A stretch of 64,000 nt of DNA from an uncultured Eubacteriales bacterium (GCA_902496015.1 CABUZJ010000004.1:42938-106937), one strand, 5' to 3'. Positions 50,843 to 59,842 are shown, numbered from the stretch's first letter. Program-made: numbers and translations. The notes: generated by a model not told the origin, from the letters alone.

Positions 50843-52120
50843 TTATGGAGTCAACCTATCAGGACCACGGAACAAGAACTCTGTTTCTTTTAAACTTGGC
50901 ATATTAAGTAATAACATTGTTATTCTATCCACGCCTATTGCAAATCCACCATGAGGTGGTATTCCATATTTAAAAAACTGCAAATAATGTTCAACATCTT
51001 TATCTAATCCTTTTTCTTTGGCATTTTTGCATAATTCTTCATATCTATGTTCTCTTTGGGCTCCGGTTGTTATTTCAATGCCTTTCCAAATTAAGTCATA
51101 CCCTTGCAATGCACCATTTTTTCGCATATGATAAAATGCTCTTTTTTGTGGTGGATAATCGGTTATAAATAAAAATTCGTGATTAAATTTATCTTTTGCA
51201 AGGCGTTCACATAATCTTTCTGCTTCGGTGGTTAAATCGTCTTTTTCTTTTTCTGGAATTTTAAAACCATATCTTTCTTCAAGTTCAGCATACACATCTT
51301 TTAATTTCATTGTTGGGAAAGGTAATGTTGGAACAATAATATCAACTCCAAAAACTTCCTTTATTTTTTCGCCATATTTGTCTTTTAGTTTTTTTAATGC
51401 ATAAGCAAGCATTTCGGCTTCAAGATTCATCACATCTAAAAAAGAATTGATATAACTAAACTCAACATCAAAACTTGTAAACTCTGTTGAATGTTTCTTT
51501 GTGTGTGATTTTTCAGCCCTAAAACAAGGTGCTATTTCAAATATCCTTTCAAGCCCTCCAGCCATTGCCATTTGTTTATAAAATTGTGGACTTTGTGCAA
51601 GATATGCTTTTCTATCAAAATATTTCACTTCAAAAACTTCTGCACCGCTTTCACTTGCTGTGCTAATAAACTTTGGAGTGTGTATTTCCGTGAAATCATG
51701 ATTTATTAAATACTCTCTCATTGCATTAACAAAATAACTTTGAATGGTAAACAATAAATGATTTTTTTCTGTTCTCAAATCAATCCATCTAAAATCTAAT
51801 CTTTGATCTATCGAACTTTCAGGTCCTATTGGCAATGCTTCCGCATGGCTTGTTATTTCCACACTATTAGGTATAATTTCAATGCCATTAAGTTTAACAA
51901 ATTCATTTTTAACTGCTAGTCCTGAAATTTTAACCGTGCTTTCAAGAGTTGCTTTTGAAAATATTTCTGCTATTTGTGGGTTTTCCTCTTTTATAACTGT
52001 TACTTGAACTTTGCCAGATAAATCTCTAATTACCACAAATTGCATATTTTTTTTATCTCTTAAATTTTCTATCCATCCTTGAAACTCAACATTTCCAGGT
52101 TTTATCTCACTAATTTTCAT
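50843..52120 (-). CDS. aspS: Aspartyl-tRNA synthetase, archaeal/AspS2 type
   Basis: A 425-residue class II synthetase: an OB-fold anticodon-binding domain (VEFQGWIENLRDKKNMQFVVIRD) and a catalytic domain with 'EIHTPKFISTASESGAEVF', 'LAQSPQFYKQ', motif 2 'FRAEKSHTKKHSTEF' and motif 3 'GFAIGVDRITMLLL'. It lacks the roughly 100-residue GAD insert of bacterial AspRS, so it belongs to the archaeal-type AspRS2. In bacteria this is often non-discriminating, making Asp-tRNA-Asn for GatCAB. The closing 'PDRLTP' is a family hallmark. AGGAG precedes the ATG. A consensus promoter lies upstream with no leader peptide or T-box. Confidence 0.9.
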   Translation of the reverse strand: MKISEIKPGNVEFQGWIENLRDKKNMQFVVIRDLSGKVQVTVIKEENPQIAEIFSKATLESTVKISGLAVKNEFVKLNGIEIIPNSVEITSHAEALPIGPESSIDQRLDFRWIDLRTEKNHLLFTIQSYFVNAMREYLINHDFTEIHTPKFISTASESGAEVFEVKYFDRKAYLAQSPQFYKQMAMAGGLERIFEIAPCFRAEKSHTKKHSTEFTSFDVEFSYINSFLDVMNLEAEMLAYALKKLKDKYGEKIKEVFGVDIIVPTLPFPTMKLKDVYAELEERYGFKIPEKEKDDLTTEAERLCERLAKDKFNHEFLFITDYPPQKRAFYHMRKNGALQGYDLIWKGIEITTGAQREHRYEELCKNAKEKGLDKDVEHYLQFFKYGIPPHGGFAIGVDRITMLLLNMPSLKETEFLFRGPDRLTP

Positions 52121-52159
52121 AACTACTCCTAAACTATTAATATATTTTTAATATATTTT

Positions 52160-52188
52160 AATATAAATCACTAAATAAATTTTGTCAA
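52160..52188 (-). promoter_or_regulatory. Consensus promoter of aspS
   Basis: TTGACA, 17 nt, TATATT on the minus strand, 40 bp upstream of the start codon. Confidence 0.8.
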
Positions 52189-52205
52189 TGATTAATTCTA
52201 AATAT

Positions 52206-52235
52206 AAAAAAATAAGCCGTTTGGCTTATTTTTTT
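52206..52235 (-). terminator. Terminator of the 107-residue membrane protein gene
   Basis: AAAAAATAAGCC, GTTT, GGCTTATTTTTTT, with T-runs on both strands. Confidence 0.85.
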
Positions 52236-52245
52236 AATTATCATT

Positions 52246-52569
52246 TTAAACTACTAATGGAATAATTATACCCGCAAGAACTACAAGCAAAAACACAACA
52301 TATAAAACTTTCCAAACCATTGGTTTATTTCTAACATAGCGCCATGCAAGAACTGCCACAACTGATATAATAAATGCTGTAACAACTCCTTGAATAGCTG
52401 ATACTACTTTTAAATTTACTCCAACAGCGGAACAAATTAATGCAACAAGATAAAGTATTGCTGCTGCACCAATTAACCAAAATGAAATTTTGTTTATTCC
52501 CCAAGCCGAAGTTTTGTTGCTAGATGAACTGCTTGATTTGCGTGAACTAGAAGACTTTGTTTGTGCCAT
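52246..52569 (-). CDS. Small membrane protein with Ser-rich N-terminus (107 residues)
   Basis: The N-terminus is Ser/Lys-rich (MAQTKSSSSRKSSSSSSNKT) and is followed by three membrane segments (about 31-50, 55-73 and 85-106). The length and the soluble Ser/Lys tail are common in uncharacterised clostridial membrane proteins. No catalytic motif. GGGAGG precedes the ATG. Confidence 0.7.
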   Translation of the reverse strand: MAQTKSSSSRKSSSSSSNKTSAWGINKISFWLIGAAAILYLVALICSAVGVNLKVVSAIQGVVTAFIISVVAVLAWRYVRNKPMVWKVLYVVFLLVVLAGIIIPLVV

Positions 52570-52637
52570 TTTCTTCCCTCCTATTATCTTTTATTATATT
52601 CTTTAATTTTATTTTTGTAAAGAATAATCGCTTTTAT

Positions 52638-53810
52638 TTAATATATTTCATTTAAAATTGCAATAACATCTTCTTTATTAAATCTTTTTTGGTTAACTAT
52701 TGCAGCACCATCAGTTATGGCTGTTTGTGCTATTTTTTCTAAATCTTCTTTTTTCACACCATAGTCACTAAGTTTTAATAAAAGCCCTGTTTTTTCATTT
52801 AATTTTAAAATCAAACTTTCAACTTCATCTATAAATTTTTGTGCTCTTTCGTTAGATTTAGTTGTTGCATAAGTGTCTTCATTTGTAAAATACAACAATA
52901 GTTGTGAATATTCCACATGGCACACATCTAAATTAAATCTCATGCATGGTGCAATAAGCATTGCCATTGCATTGCCATGCGGAATTGAACAAACTGCACC
53001 ACATGCATGCCCAATTGCATGCACAATTCCTACCATAGCATTCGAAAATGCTGTGCCTGCCATGTTGCTTGCAAGGGCTAAATTAAGTCTTGCAACACTA
53101 TCGCTATTATCTATTGCATCAATTAAGTTATTTGCAATTAAACTTATTGCCGTTTTTGCGTAAACATCACTAATTGGGTTCTTTTGTAAACTTGTGTAAC
53201 TTTCAACCGCATGCACAAGTGCGTCTATTGCAGTGCTTGCTGTAAGTTTTGCAGGTAAATTTTTAGTTAATCTTAAATCTAAAATGGCAACATCTGGAAG
53301 CAATTCACTTGAAATAAATTCAAGTTTAATTTTTGTTTTTGCATCTTTTATAACTGCAACTGCCGTGCACTCGCTACCCGTTCCACTGGTTGATGGAATA
53401 ACGATAAATGGAACATGCTTGCCCTGCCTTACAATTTCATTGCCACTAAGCGACAAAATATTTTCGCAACCTTGCGAAAGAATAAGTCTTACTCCCTTAG
53501 CGGTGTCTATTACTGACCCGCCACCCACTGCAACAATTCCATCGCACTTATTGTTTTTGTATAGCCTTGCTATTTGATTAATCGTCATAGTGCTACTATC
53601 GGCAGGTATGTTAGTAAATATTGTTTTAAATTCCACTCCCACACTAGCATCTATAACTTTTTTAAGTGTGCCAACTGTTTTTAGACCTTCATCACTTAAA
53701 AGCATAGGATTTTTACTACCAAAATAATTTAATTCATACGCAAGGTTTGCAAGAGCATTTTCTCCGCATAAAATTTTAACATTATTATTAAATTCAAAAT
53801 AGTTATTCAT
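52638..53810 (-). CDS. Iron-containing alcohol dehydrogenase
   Basis: A 390-residue group III Fe-ADH. 'DGIVAVGGGSVIDTAKGVRLI' is the NAD-binding loop, and 'PSTSGTGSECTAVAVI' is the substrate loop. The metal ligands lie in 'DALVHAVESY', 'GIVHAIGHACGAVCSIPHGNAMA'. Such enzymes interconvert aldehydes or ketones and alcohols with NAD(P)H. The start is the ATG at 53810 (MNNYFEF) with AAGGAG 7 nt upstream, not the one 12 codons earlier. It follows the SCP2-like gene with 16 bp between, so the two are probably one operon. Confidence 0.9.
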   Translation of the reverse strand: MNNYFEFNNNVKILCGENALANLAYELNYFGSKNPMLLSDEGLKTVGTLKKVIDASVGVEFKTIFTNIPADSSTMTINQIARLYKNNKCDGIVAVGGGSVIDTAKGVRLILSQGCENILSLSGNEIVRQGKHVPFIVIPSTSGTGSECTAVAVIKDAKTKIKLEFISSELLPDVAILDLRLTKNLPAKLTASTAIDALVHAVESYTSLQKNPISDVYAKTAISLIANNLIDAIDNSDSVARLNLALASNMAGTAFSNAMVGIVHAIGHACGAVCSIPHGNAMAMLIAPCMRFNLDVCHVEYSQLLLYFTNEDTYATTKSNERAQKFIDEVESLILKLNEKTGLLLKLSDYGVKKEDLEKIAQTAITDGAAIVNQKRFNKEDVIAILNEIY

Positions 53811-53826
53811 TACTTTTCTCCTTAAC

Positions 53827-54432
53827 TTATTTAGCAACCTTATCATCTTCGGTATTTTCGTTTTTTCTGCTTTTAAGTTTTGGCTTTTTGACTTTTTCTT
53901 TTTGTTCTATTTGTTTATTTTTTTTATTTCTTAACACGGGATTAGTAATTTTAATGCTTGATGTTTTCCCAAATAAGCAAAAGAAATATAATGGTATAGA
54001 ACAAAATTCTTTTTTCATTTTAGGTAAAAATTTATATGTTATGAATCTTGGAAATAAATAATATTCGCATATATCAATAATTCCAACTAAACTTATAGCC
54101 GTGTTAATATTTCCTGCAAGCAAAATATCGTGTCTTGCAAAACTTTGGGCTACACTTATTTTTCCCAAAAAAACTAATCTTGCACTTTTTCTGTTTTTAA
54201 AATATATTTTTAAATCGCACTCTTTGTTTTTATCACTTTTTTCAACTAAAATTTGATTTTTACTTTTAAAAATAGTTAAATAATCGCCCTCATTTAAAAT
54301 TCCCAAACTTACTCTTAGTTCTTGTGGTAAGCTTTCAAATATTTCATAAGCCTTGCTATCCTTATTACAAACATAGGGCATTGCTTTACCTAAAAACAAA
54401 CTTATTATTTTTAATAATGAACTCTTTGCCAT
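53827..54432 (-). CDS. SCP2 sterol-binding-like domain protein
   Basis: 201 residues. 'EGDYLTIFKSKNQILVEKSDKNKECDLKIYFKNRKSARLVFLG', then 'QSFARHDILLAGNINTAISLVGIIDICEYYLFP', match the SCP2 lipid-binding pattern (strands, then G-x-x-x-x-x-x-F, then G-D/N-x-x-x-A-x-x-L). The last 45 residues are a highly basic tail. A start at ATG 54432 is chosen (GAGGA 5 nt upstream) over a GTG four codons earlier. It probably binds a hydrophobic ligand, perhaps linked to the alcohol dehydrogenase encoded next to it; that link is inference. Confidence 0.65.
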   Translation of the reverse strand: MAKSSLLKIISLFLGKAMPYVCNKDSKAYEIFESLPQELRVSLGILNEGDYLTIFKSKNQILVEKSDKNKECDLKIYFKNRKSARLVFLGKISVAQSFARHDILLAGNINTAISLVGIIDICEYYLFPRFITYKFLPKMKKEFCSIPLYFFCLFGKTSSIKITNPVLRNKKNKQIEQKEKVKKPKLKSRKNENTEDDKVAK

Positions 54433-54545
54433 TTCTTTCCTCACAAGTTAGTATATCAAACTTATTTTAATTTTTAAAATTAATTTAAAAGATATTTTGT
54501 ATTTTTTATAATATTGTGTAAAATTAATTAAGGAGGAAAAATATT

Positions 54546-55238
54546 ATGGCACTTTCAATTATTTGTCTTGCTACTTGTTTAGTTTTGACAATTATATTTA
54601 TTGCTGTTCGCACTATTCGTGGTGGAGTTGCTGGCGTGCTAACTAAAACTTTGGCTTCAGTTGCTTTTGTTAGTGCTGGTATTATAGCAATGTTTTCGGC
54701 TTCTGGTGGAATAAATTATGGTTTAATTGTTATAGGGCTTGTGTTTGGACTTGTTGGAGATATTTTACTAGACCTTAAAGTTATTTATAAAGAACACCAA
54801 AATGCTTATTTGAATGCTGGCATGCTTTCATTTGGTTTAGGCCATGTGTGCTATGCCACTGGTTTAAGTTTGTTTGCAACCGAAACTAGCACAATTTGGC
54901 TATGCGTTGTTATAGCACTTGGCGTTGCAGTTGTTGTTGCCCCACTAATTATGCTTATTAGTAAAGGCATGAAACTAGACTTTGGAAAGTTTTTTGTTCA
55001 ATCTTTAATTTATGCATTCATTCTTGTTTTTATGGTGGCTTATTCAATAAGTTTATCAGTTAAAACTCCACTAATGTATATTTCAGCGGTTGGCTTATTC
55101 TTATTCTTATTAAGCGACCTTGTTTTATCATTGCAATATTTTGGCAACAAACAAGATAATAAACCTTTAATTATTATTAATCACACACTTTATTATCTTG
55201 CTCAAATTAGTTTAGTTGCTTTCTTATTCTTTGTGTAA
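54546..55238 (+). CDS. YhhN/TMEM86 family membrane protein (lysoplasmalogenase-like)
   Basis: 230 residues with about eight membrane segments. 'IGLVFGLVGDILLDL' (GD motif), 'AGMLSFGLGHVCYATG' (GH-x-x-Y) and 'LFLLSDLVLSLQYF' followed by 'HTLYYLAQISL' are the conserved polar residues of YhhN. Members cleave the vinyl-ether bond of lysoplasmalogens; anaerobic Clostridia do make plasmalogens, so the activity is plausible. AAGGAGG precedes the ATG. Monocistronic with a terminator. Confidence 0.8.
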   Translation: MALSIICLATCLVLTIIFIAVRTIRGGVAGVLTKTLASVAFVSAGIIAMFSASGGINYGLIVIGLVFGLVGDILLDLKVIYKEHQNAYLNAGMLSFGLGHVCYATGLSLFATETSTIWLCVVIALGVAVVVAPLIMLISKGMKLDFGKFFVQSLIYAFILVFMVAYSISLSVKTPLMYISAVGLFLFLLSDLVLSLQYFGNKQDNKPLIIINHTLYYLAQISLVAFLFFV

Positions 55239-55256
55239 AGTGTAATAAACAATATA

Positions 55257-55286
55257 AAAACCAACGGTAAATCCGTTGGTTTTTGT
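55257..55286 (+). terminator. Terminator of the YhhN gene
   Basis: AAAACCAACGG, TAAAT, CCGTTGGTTTT, then TGTTC. Also serves as terminator for the opposing YibQ gene. Confidence 0.8.
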
Positions 55287-55306
55287 TCTAATTTAATTCC
55301 ATTTTA

Positions 55307-56134
55307 TTAAACATGTGTGCCTTCTAACACTTCATAAATTTTAGATAATGGAACAATTTTTACTCCCATTTTGGATATTTCATCAAGACTATCTGCAATG
55401 GCTTTTGCTGTTGAAACTCCGCCTTCTCTTCCAACATGTCCAATAGCAATACTATAACCTTTTTCTTTTGCAATTTTTGCTCCATCAATTAAAAACTTAC
55501 ACGCATTTGCATATCCGCCCATACCATGTGGCTCTAAAAACACATCTCTTGCTAAATATGGTTGCCCGCATGCGATGCTTGCTTGCTCACCAACAGTTTC
55601 TATGTGGGTTCGGCTATCACAAAAATACTTATTTTTACTTTTTAAATGTGAAATTATTGTAGTCATTAATTCTTTATTTCTACACACTCCTGAACCAATA
55701 TGAATGTTTACACCCTTAGCCATTGGCACTTGCGCTAAACAATCATCTAATTTTTTTCTTACAGTTTCAGGGTCGTCATTGTTTTTAATATATGTTGCTC
55801 CATACCATTCGTCTGGAAGTTTCACATGCGATTCCATTGGCATGTGCAAAATAACTTCATGACCTTTACTTGAAGCTAATTCGGCATCTGTTTTTGTGTT
55901 ATCTGCAAATGGAATAACTGCACAAGTAAGCGGAGCGGGAATATTGACTATTTCTTCAACTCCGTTTCTTTCATAGCCACCAAAATCATCAATAATTATT
56001 GCCATCATGGGCTCAGAAAATAAACTTGCTGTTTTTGTCTTATCTTCATCTGCATAACTAATATTGCAGTTTGGACAAGCCATATAAGTTGAAAACAATA
56101 ACATTGCAAAGATTATAAAACAAACTTTTTTCAT
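55307..56134 (-). CDS. YibQ-like divergent polysaccharide deacetylase
   Basis: 275 residues from the ATG at 56134, which opens a clean signal peptide (MKKVCFIIFAMLLFSTYMAC...SYA). The NodB-like domain shows 'MAIIIDDFGGYERNG' (DD), 'CAVIPFADNTK', 'VILHMPMES' (H), 'VNIHIGSGVC' and 'YSIAIGHVGREG' (GH), the pattern of the DUF610/YibQ family. Its members are secreted and their substrates unknown. A Cys after the signal (YMACPNC) could be a lipobox. No ribosome binding site is evident at either possible start. Confidence 0.8.
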   Translation of the reverse strand: MKKVCFIIFAMLLFSTYMACPNCNISYADEDKTKTASLFSEPMMAIIIDDFGGYERNGVEEIVNIPAPLTCAVIPFADNTKTDAELASSKGHEVILHMPMESHVKLPDEWYGATYIKNNDDPETVRKKLDDCLAQVPMAKGVNIHIGSGVCRNKELMTTIISHLKSKNKYFCDSRTHIETVGEQASIACGQPYLARDVFLEPHGMGGYANACKFLIDGAKIAKEKGYSIAIGHVGREGGVSTAKAIADSLDEISKMGVKIVPLSKIYEVLEGTHV

Positions 56135-56205
56135 GTTTTTAATGTGTGCAATGCAAAAAGTTTTATACAATAGTTATTAACAAAATCCAATAATTTGTTA
56201 ATAAT

Positions 56206-56439
56206 TTACTCTTCTATTTCCACAAACCACCTATATTCATCTAAAAACAAATATCTTGAATTTCCACAAATTGTGCAGGTAAACCTAAGCCCCACACCCC
56301 CACCTTTCAGGCTTGCTAATCTTCTGCAATCTGTAACTTTATCTATTGCATATTTATGACCATTATCCCAAATTAAGCAAAGGGGAATAATATTTCCTTC
56401 TTTTTTCATTTCGCAAATCACATCAACATATTTTTTCAT
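56206..56439 (-). CDS. Small conserved protein (77 residues), unknown
   Basis: 'MKKYVDVICEMKKEGNIIPL' then 'CRRLASLKGGGVGLRFTCTICGNSRYLFLDEYRWFVEIEE'. I recognise this as a short protein found in many clostridial genomes, commonly close to DNA polymerase IV, which is also the case here. It looks like a small beta-barrel; the C-T-I-C pair may bind metal. Start at ATG 56439 rather than six codons earlier. Function unknown; a role in DNA repair is only suggested by neighbours. Confidence 0.65.
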   Translation of the reverse strand: MKKYVDVICEMKKEGNIIPLCLIWDNGHKYAIDKVTDCRRLASLKGGGVGLRFTCTICGNSRYLFLDEYRWFVEIEE

Positions 56440-56572
56440 GCAAAAATTATTGCCCAAAATATTTAATTTATTTATAATTTGCGGATTTTATAATAATTAA
56501 TATAACATTTTTGACATAATTAGATATTTTATTGCAAAATTTGCTAAATTTTGTTGCACATACCTTTAAATT

Positions 56573-56776
56573 TTATTTGTTTATAAGGTCTTTCACTTCA
56601 ACACCTATAAATTTTCCCACTTTAAATAATGTTTCCACATTGTATGTGTTTTTCCCTAAAAGCATATTTTTTAATTGTCTTTTTTCTATCCCACACATTT
56701 TACAAAATTGTGTTTGTGTTAATTTTTTACTATTTAAAAATTGAAAAATTTTTTCAACTTTAACTAAATTGTCCAT
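56573..56776 (-). CDS. XRE-type HTH regulator (67 residues)
   Basis: A single helix-turn-helix: 'KKLTQTQFCKMCGIEKRQLKNMLLG' with the recognition helix IEKRQLKNML, then 'VETLFKVGKFIGVEVKDLIN'. This is the minimal Cro/CI length. AAGGGGAAGC precedes the ATG. It follows dinB by 47 bp and may be in its transcript. The target is unknown. Confidence 0.8.
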   Translation of the reverse strand: MDNLVKVEKIFQFLNSKKLTQTQFCKMCGIEKRQLKNMLLGKNTYNVETLFKVGKFIGVEVKDLINK

Positions 56777-56822
56777 TGCTTCCCCTTTTGCCTTGTGCTA
56801 ACAGCACTTTTTGTTTTATCCA

Positions 56823-58091
56823 TTAAATAGAGTAAATTTGTTTATGATAATTTTGCATTTCTTCCTTAAATGACGGATTAACCACATGGTCTTCAATAAT
56901 GTTAATTTCTTTCATCTTCTCGTCTTTTAAAATTATTGCCCTTTGAACCGATTTCCTTCCAAATCGTTCTCTAATTTTTTCCACGGTGTCTTGAAGTTTT
57001 TCTATTTTTCTTCTATTTTTTATTTTATCTAAAAACATAAGTTGGTCGTTTTCCACAAAATCACTAACATGAATCCCTAATCCCCTAACTTTTGTTCTGT
57101 AAGCAAAATGCTTTTCAAAAAGTTCAAAAGCATAGTCAGCAATCTCTGTTGCAATGTCTGTGGCAGGGTTCATTTTACGCATTCTTATTATGCTTTCCAA
57201 ATTATTGTCTGTTATGCTAATAACCAAGTTTCTTGCCTTATAAAAGCCATATTTTTTCATTCTTGCCACCACACTTTCACTAAGCAATAAAAGCAATGCA
57301 TAAATATCTTCTTTTAAAATTATATCTTTATAATATGTCATGCTATTGCCAACACTTTTAATTTCTGCCCTTTCGTCATATTTACGAACACAAGCATTAT
57401 CTTGCCCATTGGCATAACTAAAAAGCATTTCACCAACTTTCCCTAAATGCTGTTTAATTAGGTTGCTATCAAAATTAGCAAGGTCGCCAATGGTTTCAAT
57501 AGTAAGCTCTTTTAACCTTTTTGTGGTGGCTTTCCCAACATAAAGCAAATCACTAACAGGCAATCCCCATATTTTTTGTTTAAAATTTTCTGGGGTTATA
57601 ACCGTTGTGGCATTTGGCTTTTTTAAATCACTTCCTAGTTTTGCAAAAACCTTACAAAAACTAACCCCCACCGAAATGGTTAATCCCACTTCTTTATAAA
57701 CTCTCTCCCTTAATTCATCAGCAATCTTTTCAGCCTCTGCAAAACTAAACACACTGCCCGTCAAGTCTAACCATGCCTCATCTATTCCAAAAGGCTCAAT
57801 GTAATCAGTATAATGTAAATATATCTTTCTTACCAACCTAGAATATTTTAAATAAACATTATGCCTTGCTTCCACACTTAAAACATCGGGGCACTTATGC
57901 CTTGCTTGCCAAAGTGTGTCACCTGTTTTAATTCCAAATTCTTTTGCCTTATAATTTTTTGCAAGCACAATTCCATGTCTATCTTCCACTCTCCCACACA
58001 CAACAACTGCTTCTCCCCTTAACTTTGGATTTTCAAGGCACTCAACCGAAGCATAAAAATTATTAAGATCACAATGCAATATATATCTCAT
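56823..58091 (-). CDS. dinB: DNA polymerase IV (Y-family)
   Basis: A 422-residue translesion polymerase. The palm begins 'HCDLNNFYASVE' (D8) and has 'GIDEAWLDL' with catalytic D104/E105. 'TISVGVSFCKVFAKLGSDLKKPN' is the thumb junction, and 'LLYVGKATTKRLKEL' the HhH region. The little-finger domain ends near residue 355 and a tail follows. All metal-binding residues are present. There is no ribosome binding site; TTGAAA-N16-TATAAT ends 6 nt before the ATG, so the mRNA is probably leaderless. No LexA box is seen in the promoter. Confidence 0.93.
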   Translation of the reverse strand: MRYILHCDLNNFYASVECLENPKLRGEAVVVCGRVEDRHGIVLAKNYKAKEFGIKTGDTLWQARHKCPDVLSVEARHNVYLKYSRLVRKIYLHYTDYIEPFGIDEAWLDLTGSVFSFAEAEKIADELRERVYKEVGLTISVGVSFCKVFAKLGSDLKKPNATTVITPENFKQKIWGLPVSDLLYVGKATTKRLKELTIETIGDLANFDSNLIKQHLGKVGEMLFSYANGQDNACVRKYDERAEIKSVGNSMTYYKDIILKEDIYALLLLLSESVVARMKKYGFYKARNLVISITDNNLESIIRMRKMNPATDIATEIADYAFELFEKHFAYRTKVRGLGIHVSDFVENDQLMFLDKIKNRRKIEKLQDTVEKIRERFGRKSVQRAIILKDEKMKEINIIEDHVVNPSFKEEMQNYHKQIYSI

Positions 58092-58097
58092 ACTTAA

Positions 58098-58125
58098 ATT
58101 ATAACACTTTTTTCTCTATTTTCAA
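58098..58125 (-). promoter_or_regulatory. Promoter of dinB (leaderless)
   Basis: TTGAAA, 16 nt, TATAAT, 6 nt, ATG. Predicted transcription start is at the start codon. Confidence 0.65.
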
Positions 58126-58186
58126 GCATTTTTTGAACATTTGTTTGATATTTTTAAAAAACACTATAACTAATAAAAATAAAATA

Positions 58187-58214
58187 ATAAAAAAGGCGTT
58201 ATATTACGCCTTTA
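58187..58214 (-). terminator. Terminator of the Xer-like recombinase gene
   Basis: AAAGGCGT, AATAT, AACGCCTTT, then TTTATT on the minus strand. It overlaps the stop codon region. Confidence 0.75.
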
Positions 58215-59012
58215 CCAAGTCACAATTTCATCAATTAACAATTGCTGTTCTGTTGCTGTTTTGCGAAGATAAATTCTTGTGGTTTCAATACTTTCATGCC
58301 CCATAATATCTGCAAGCAATGCAATATCGTTATATTTTTCTAGAAAATTTTTAGCAAACCTATGCCTAAATGAATGTGGATGCACTACTTTTTCATCTAT
58401 TCCATAACTAATTGCCAAACTTTTAAGTTGTTGTGCTATTCCCCTTGTGGTAAGTCGTTTTCCAAATTTATTTAAAAAAATATATCCACTTTTTAAATTT
58501 ATTCTAGAAATCCAAATAAGAGTTTCTTGTTTTAAAGTTTTTGGAATAAATAATCTGCCAATTTTTCCACCCTTAGAATAAATATCAACATAGCCCGCAA
58601 AAATATTTTCTGCTTTAATTTGAATTAACTCCCCCACTCTTGCCCCAGTGGCAGTTAAAAACCTAACAACAAAATACCATAAAATTTTGTTTTCGTCTTT
58701 AAGTTTATTACAAAAAAATTTGTAATCGGCATCACTTATCACATTATCTATAAAATTTGCATGTTGCAATTTTAAAGGTTTAACTTTTAAATCAGCCTTA
58801 TTTTTATAAGTTAAATATTTGTTAATAGCCTGTAATCTTAAATTCACAGTTTTTGGCTTGTTGTTTTCTAATAAATATTGCTTATACTTTATTAGACTTA
58901 TTTTGTCGATTTTACCAAATTTTTTAAAATACTCATTTATAGTCCAAGTATAAGACTGAATTGTGTTATTTGCAAGATTGGACTTTTGCAAATAGGTTTC
59001 AAAATTTTCCAT
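58212..59012 (-). CDS. Tyrosine recombinase, XerC/XerD-like
   Basis: A 266-residue intact recombinase: SAM-like core-binding domain (residues 1-80), then R125 (TGARVGEL), H213/R216 (HPHSFRHRF), H239 (IMGHES) and Y248 (RIYLRKT). The central Lys is likely in 'YSKGGKIGRLFI'. It could be a chromosome-dimer XerC/D or an integron-like or phase-variation recombinase; neighbours give no mobile-element ends. The size is slightly below the usual 295-300. AAGGAG precedes the ATG. It is the only undamaged site-specific recombinase in the window. Confidence 0.85.
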   Translation of the reverse strand: MENFETYLQKSNLANNTIQSYTWTINEYFKKFGKIDKISLIKYKQYLLENNKPKTVNLRLQAINKYLTYKNKADLKVKPLKLQHANFIDNVISDADYKFFCNKLKDENKILWYFVVRFLTATGARVGELIQIKAENIFAGYVDIYSKGGKIGRLFIPKTLKQETLIWISRINLKSGYIFLNKFGKRLTTRGIAQQLKSLAISYGIDEKVVHPHSFRHRFAKNFLEKYNDIALLADIMGHESIETTRIYLRKTATEQQLLIDEIVTW

Positions 59013-59095
59013 TTTTATTTTTCTCCTTAGTAAAATTTTATACAGATCTATTTTACTAAACGAAAAATAAATTTACACGATTGCAGTGTAAAATT

Positions 59096-59464
59096 TTAAA
59101 AATCGCCATTAATAAATTGAACTTTTATGCGTCTGCGGTCTGTTTCGTTTTCATACATTAAAAACTTATCTAACATTTCCATTTCGTCTTTAATTGGTTC
59201 TAGGCGTAAATCGGGCTTATTAAAACATTTTTTGTCTTCAAGCATTAAACAGATAGAAAGAGTGTTATATCTCTTTCTTAATGCAATTAAAATTTCAATC
59301 AAGGCATAATCTTTGGGCGTTAATGGCTCAATTAAAACCCAAACTTCTTGAAAAACTTTAATATCTTGATGCAAACTAAATAAAAAGTCTTCAATGTTAC
59401 TGAAAGTTAAATAGGGGGTTATTCTGCATTTTTCTGTTTTATCATAAACATAAACTAACGGCAT
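59096..59464 (-). CDS. Unknown protein (122 residues)
   Basis: No family recognised. Soluble: 'MPLVYVYDKTEKCRITPYLT' then 'LTPKDYALIEILIALRKRYNTLSICLML', with alternating strands and helices that could be a small alpha/beta fold. The C-terminus is charged (NETDRRRIKVQF). AAGGAG 6 nt before the ATG. It is divergent from an XRE regulator gene 105 bp away and upstream of the Xer-like gene; perhaps one unit with it. Confidence 0.55.
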   Translation of the reverse strand: MPLVYVYDKTEKCRITPYLTFSNIEDFLFSLHQDIKVFQEVWVLIEPLTPKDYALIEILIALRKRYNTLSICLMLEDKKCFNKPDLRLEPIKDEMEMLDKFLMYENETDRRRIKVQFINGDF

Positions 59465-59569
59465 TGTTTTCTCCTTAAATATAATTAAATAATAAACCTA
59501 ATTCCAATGCAACGGAGTATAAAATCTTTTAATTGTAATACACTAATTTCAACAGATTGGAGTAATAAT

Positions 59570-59809
59570 ATGACATTAATTGATGCTTTAATTTATAGAC
59601 TTAAATCAAAAATTGAAGAAACTGGCATGACCCAATATGAACTAAGTTTAAAATCGGGTGTTCCACAATCAACAATTAGTGCAATTCTTTTAGGTCAAAC
59701 TAAAGACATGAAGATTTCCACCCTTCTTGATTTGTGCTATGCACTAGACTTAGAACTTGCTGAATTTTTTGAACCAAGTTATTTCCTTTATAAAAATTTA
59801 GATATATAA
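59570..59809 (+). CDS. XRE-type HTH regulator (79 residues)
   Basis: A Cro/CI-type repressor: 'LIYRLKSKIEETGMTQYELSLKSGVPQSTISAILLGQTKDMKIST' with the recognition helix PQSTISAIL and the family's 'LLDLCYALDLELAEFF' closing helix. Start at ATG 59570 with TTGGAG 8 nt upstream; the frame extends upstream without another good site. Divergent from the 122-residue gene, which it may control. Confidence 0.8.
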   Translation: MTLIDALIYRLKSKIEETGMTQYELSLKSGVPQSTISAILLGQTKDMKISTLLDLCYALDLELAEFFEPSYFLYKNLDI

Positions 59810-59842
59810 ACTCCTAGGAAACCCTAGGGGTTTAATTTTCGG
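59808..59842 (+). terminator. Terminator of the XRE regulator gene
   Basis: AAACTCCTAGG, AAA, CCTAGGGGTTT, then AATTTTC. It overlaps the stop. Confidence 0.65.
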
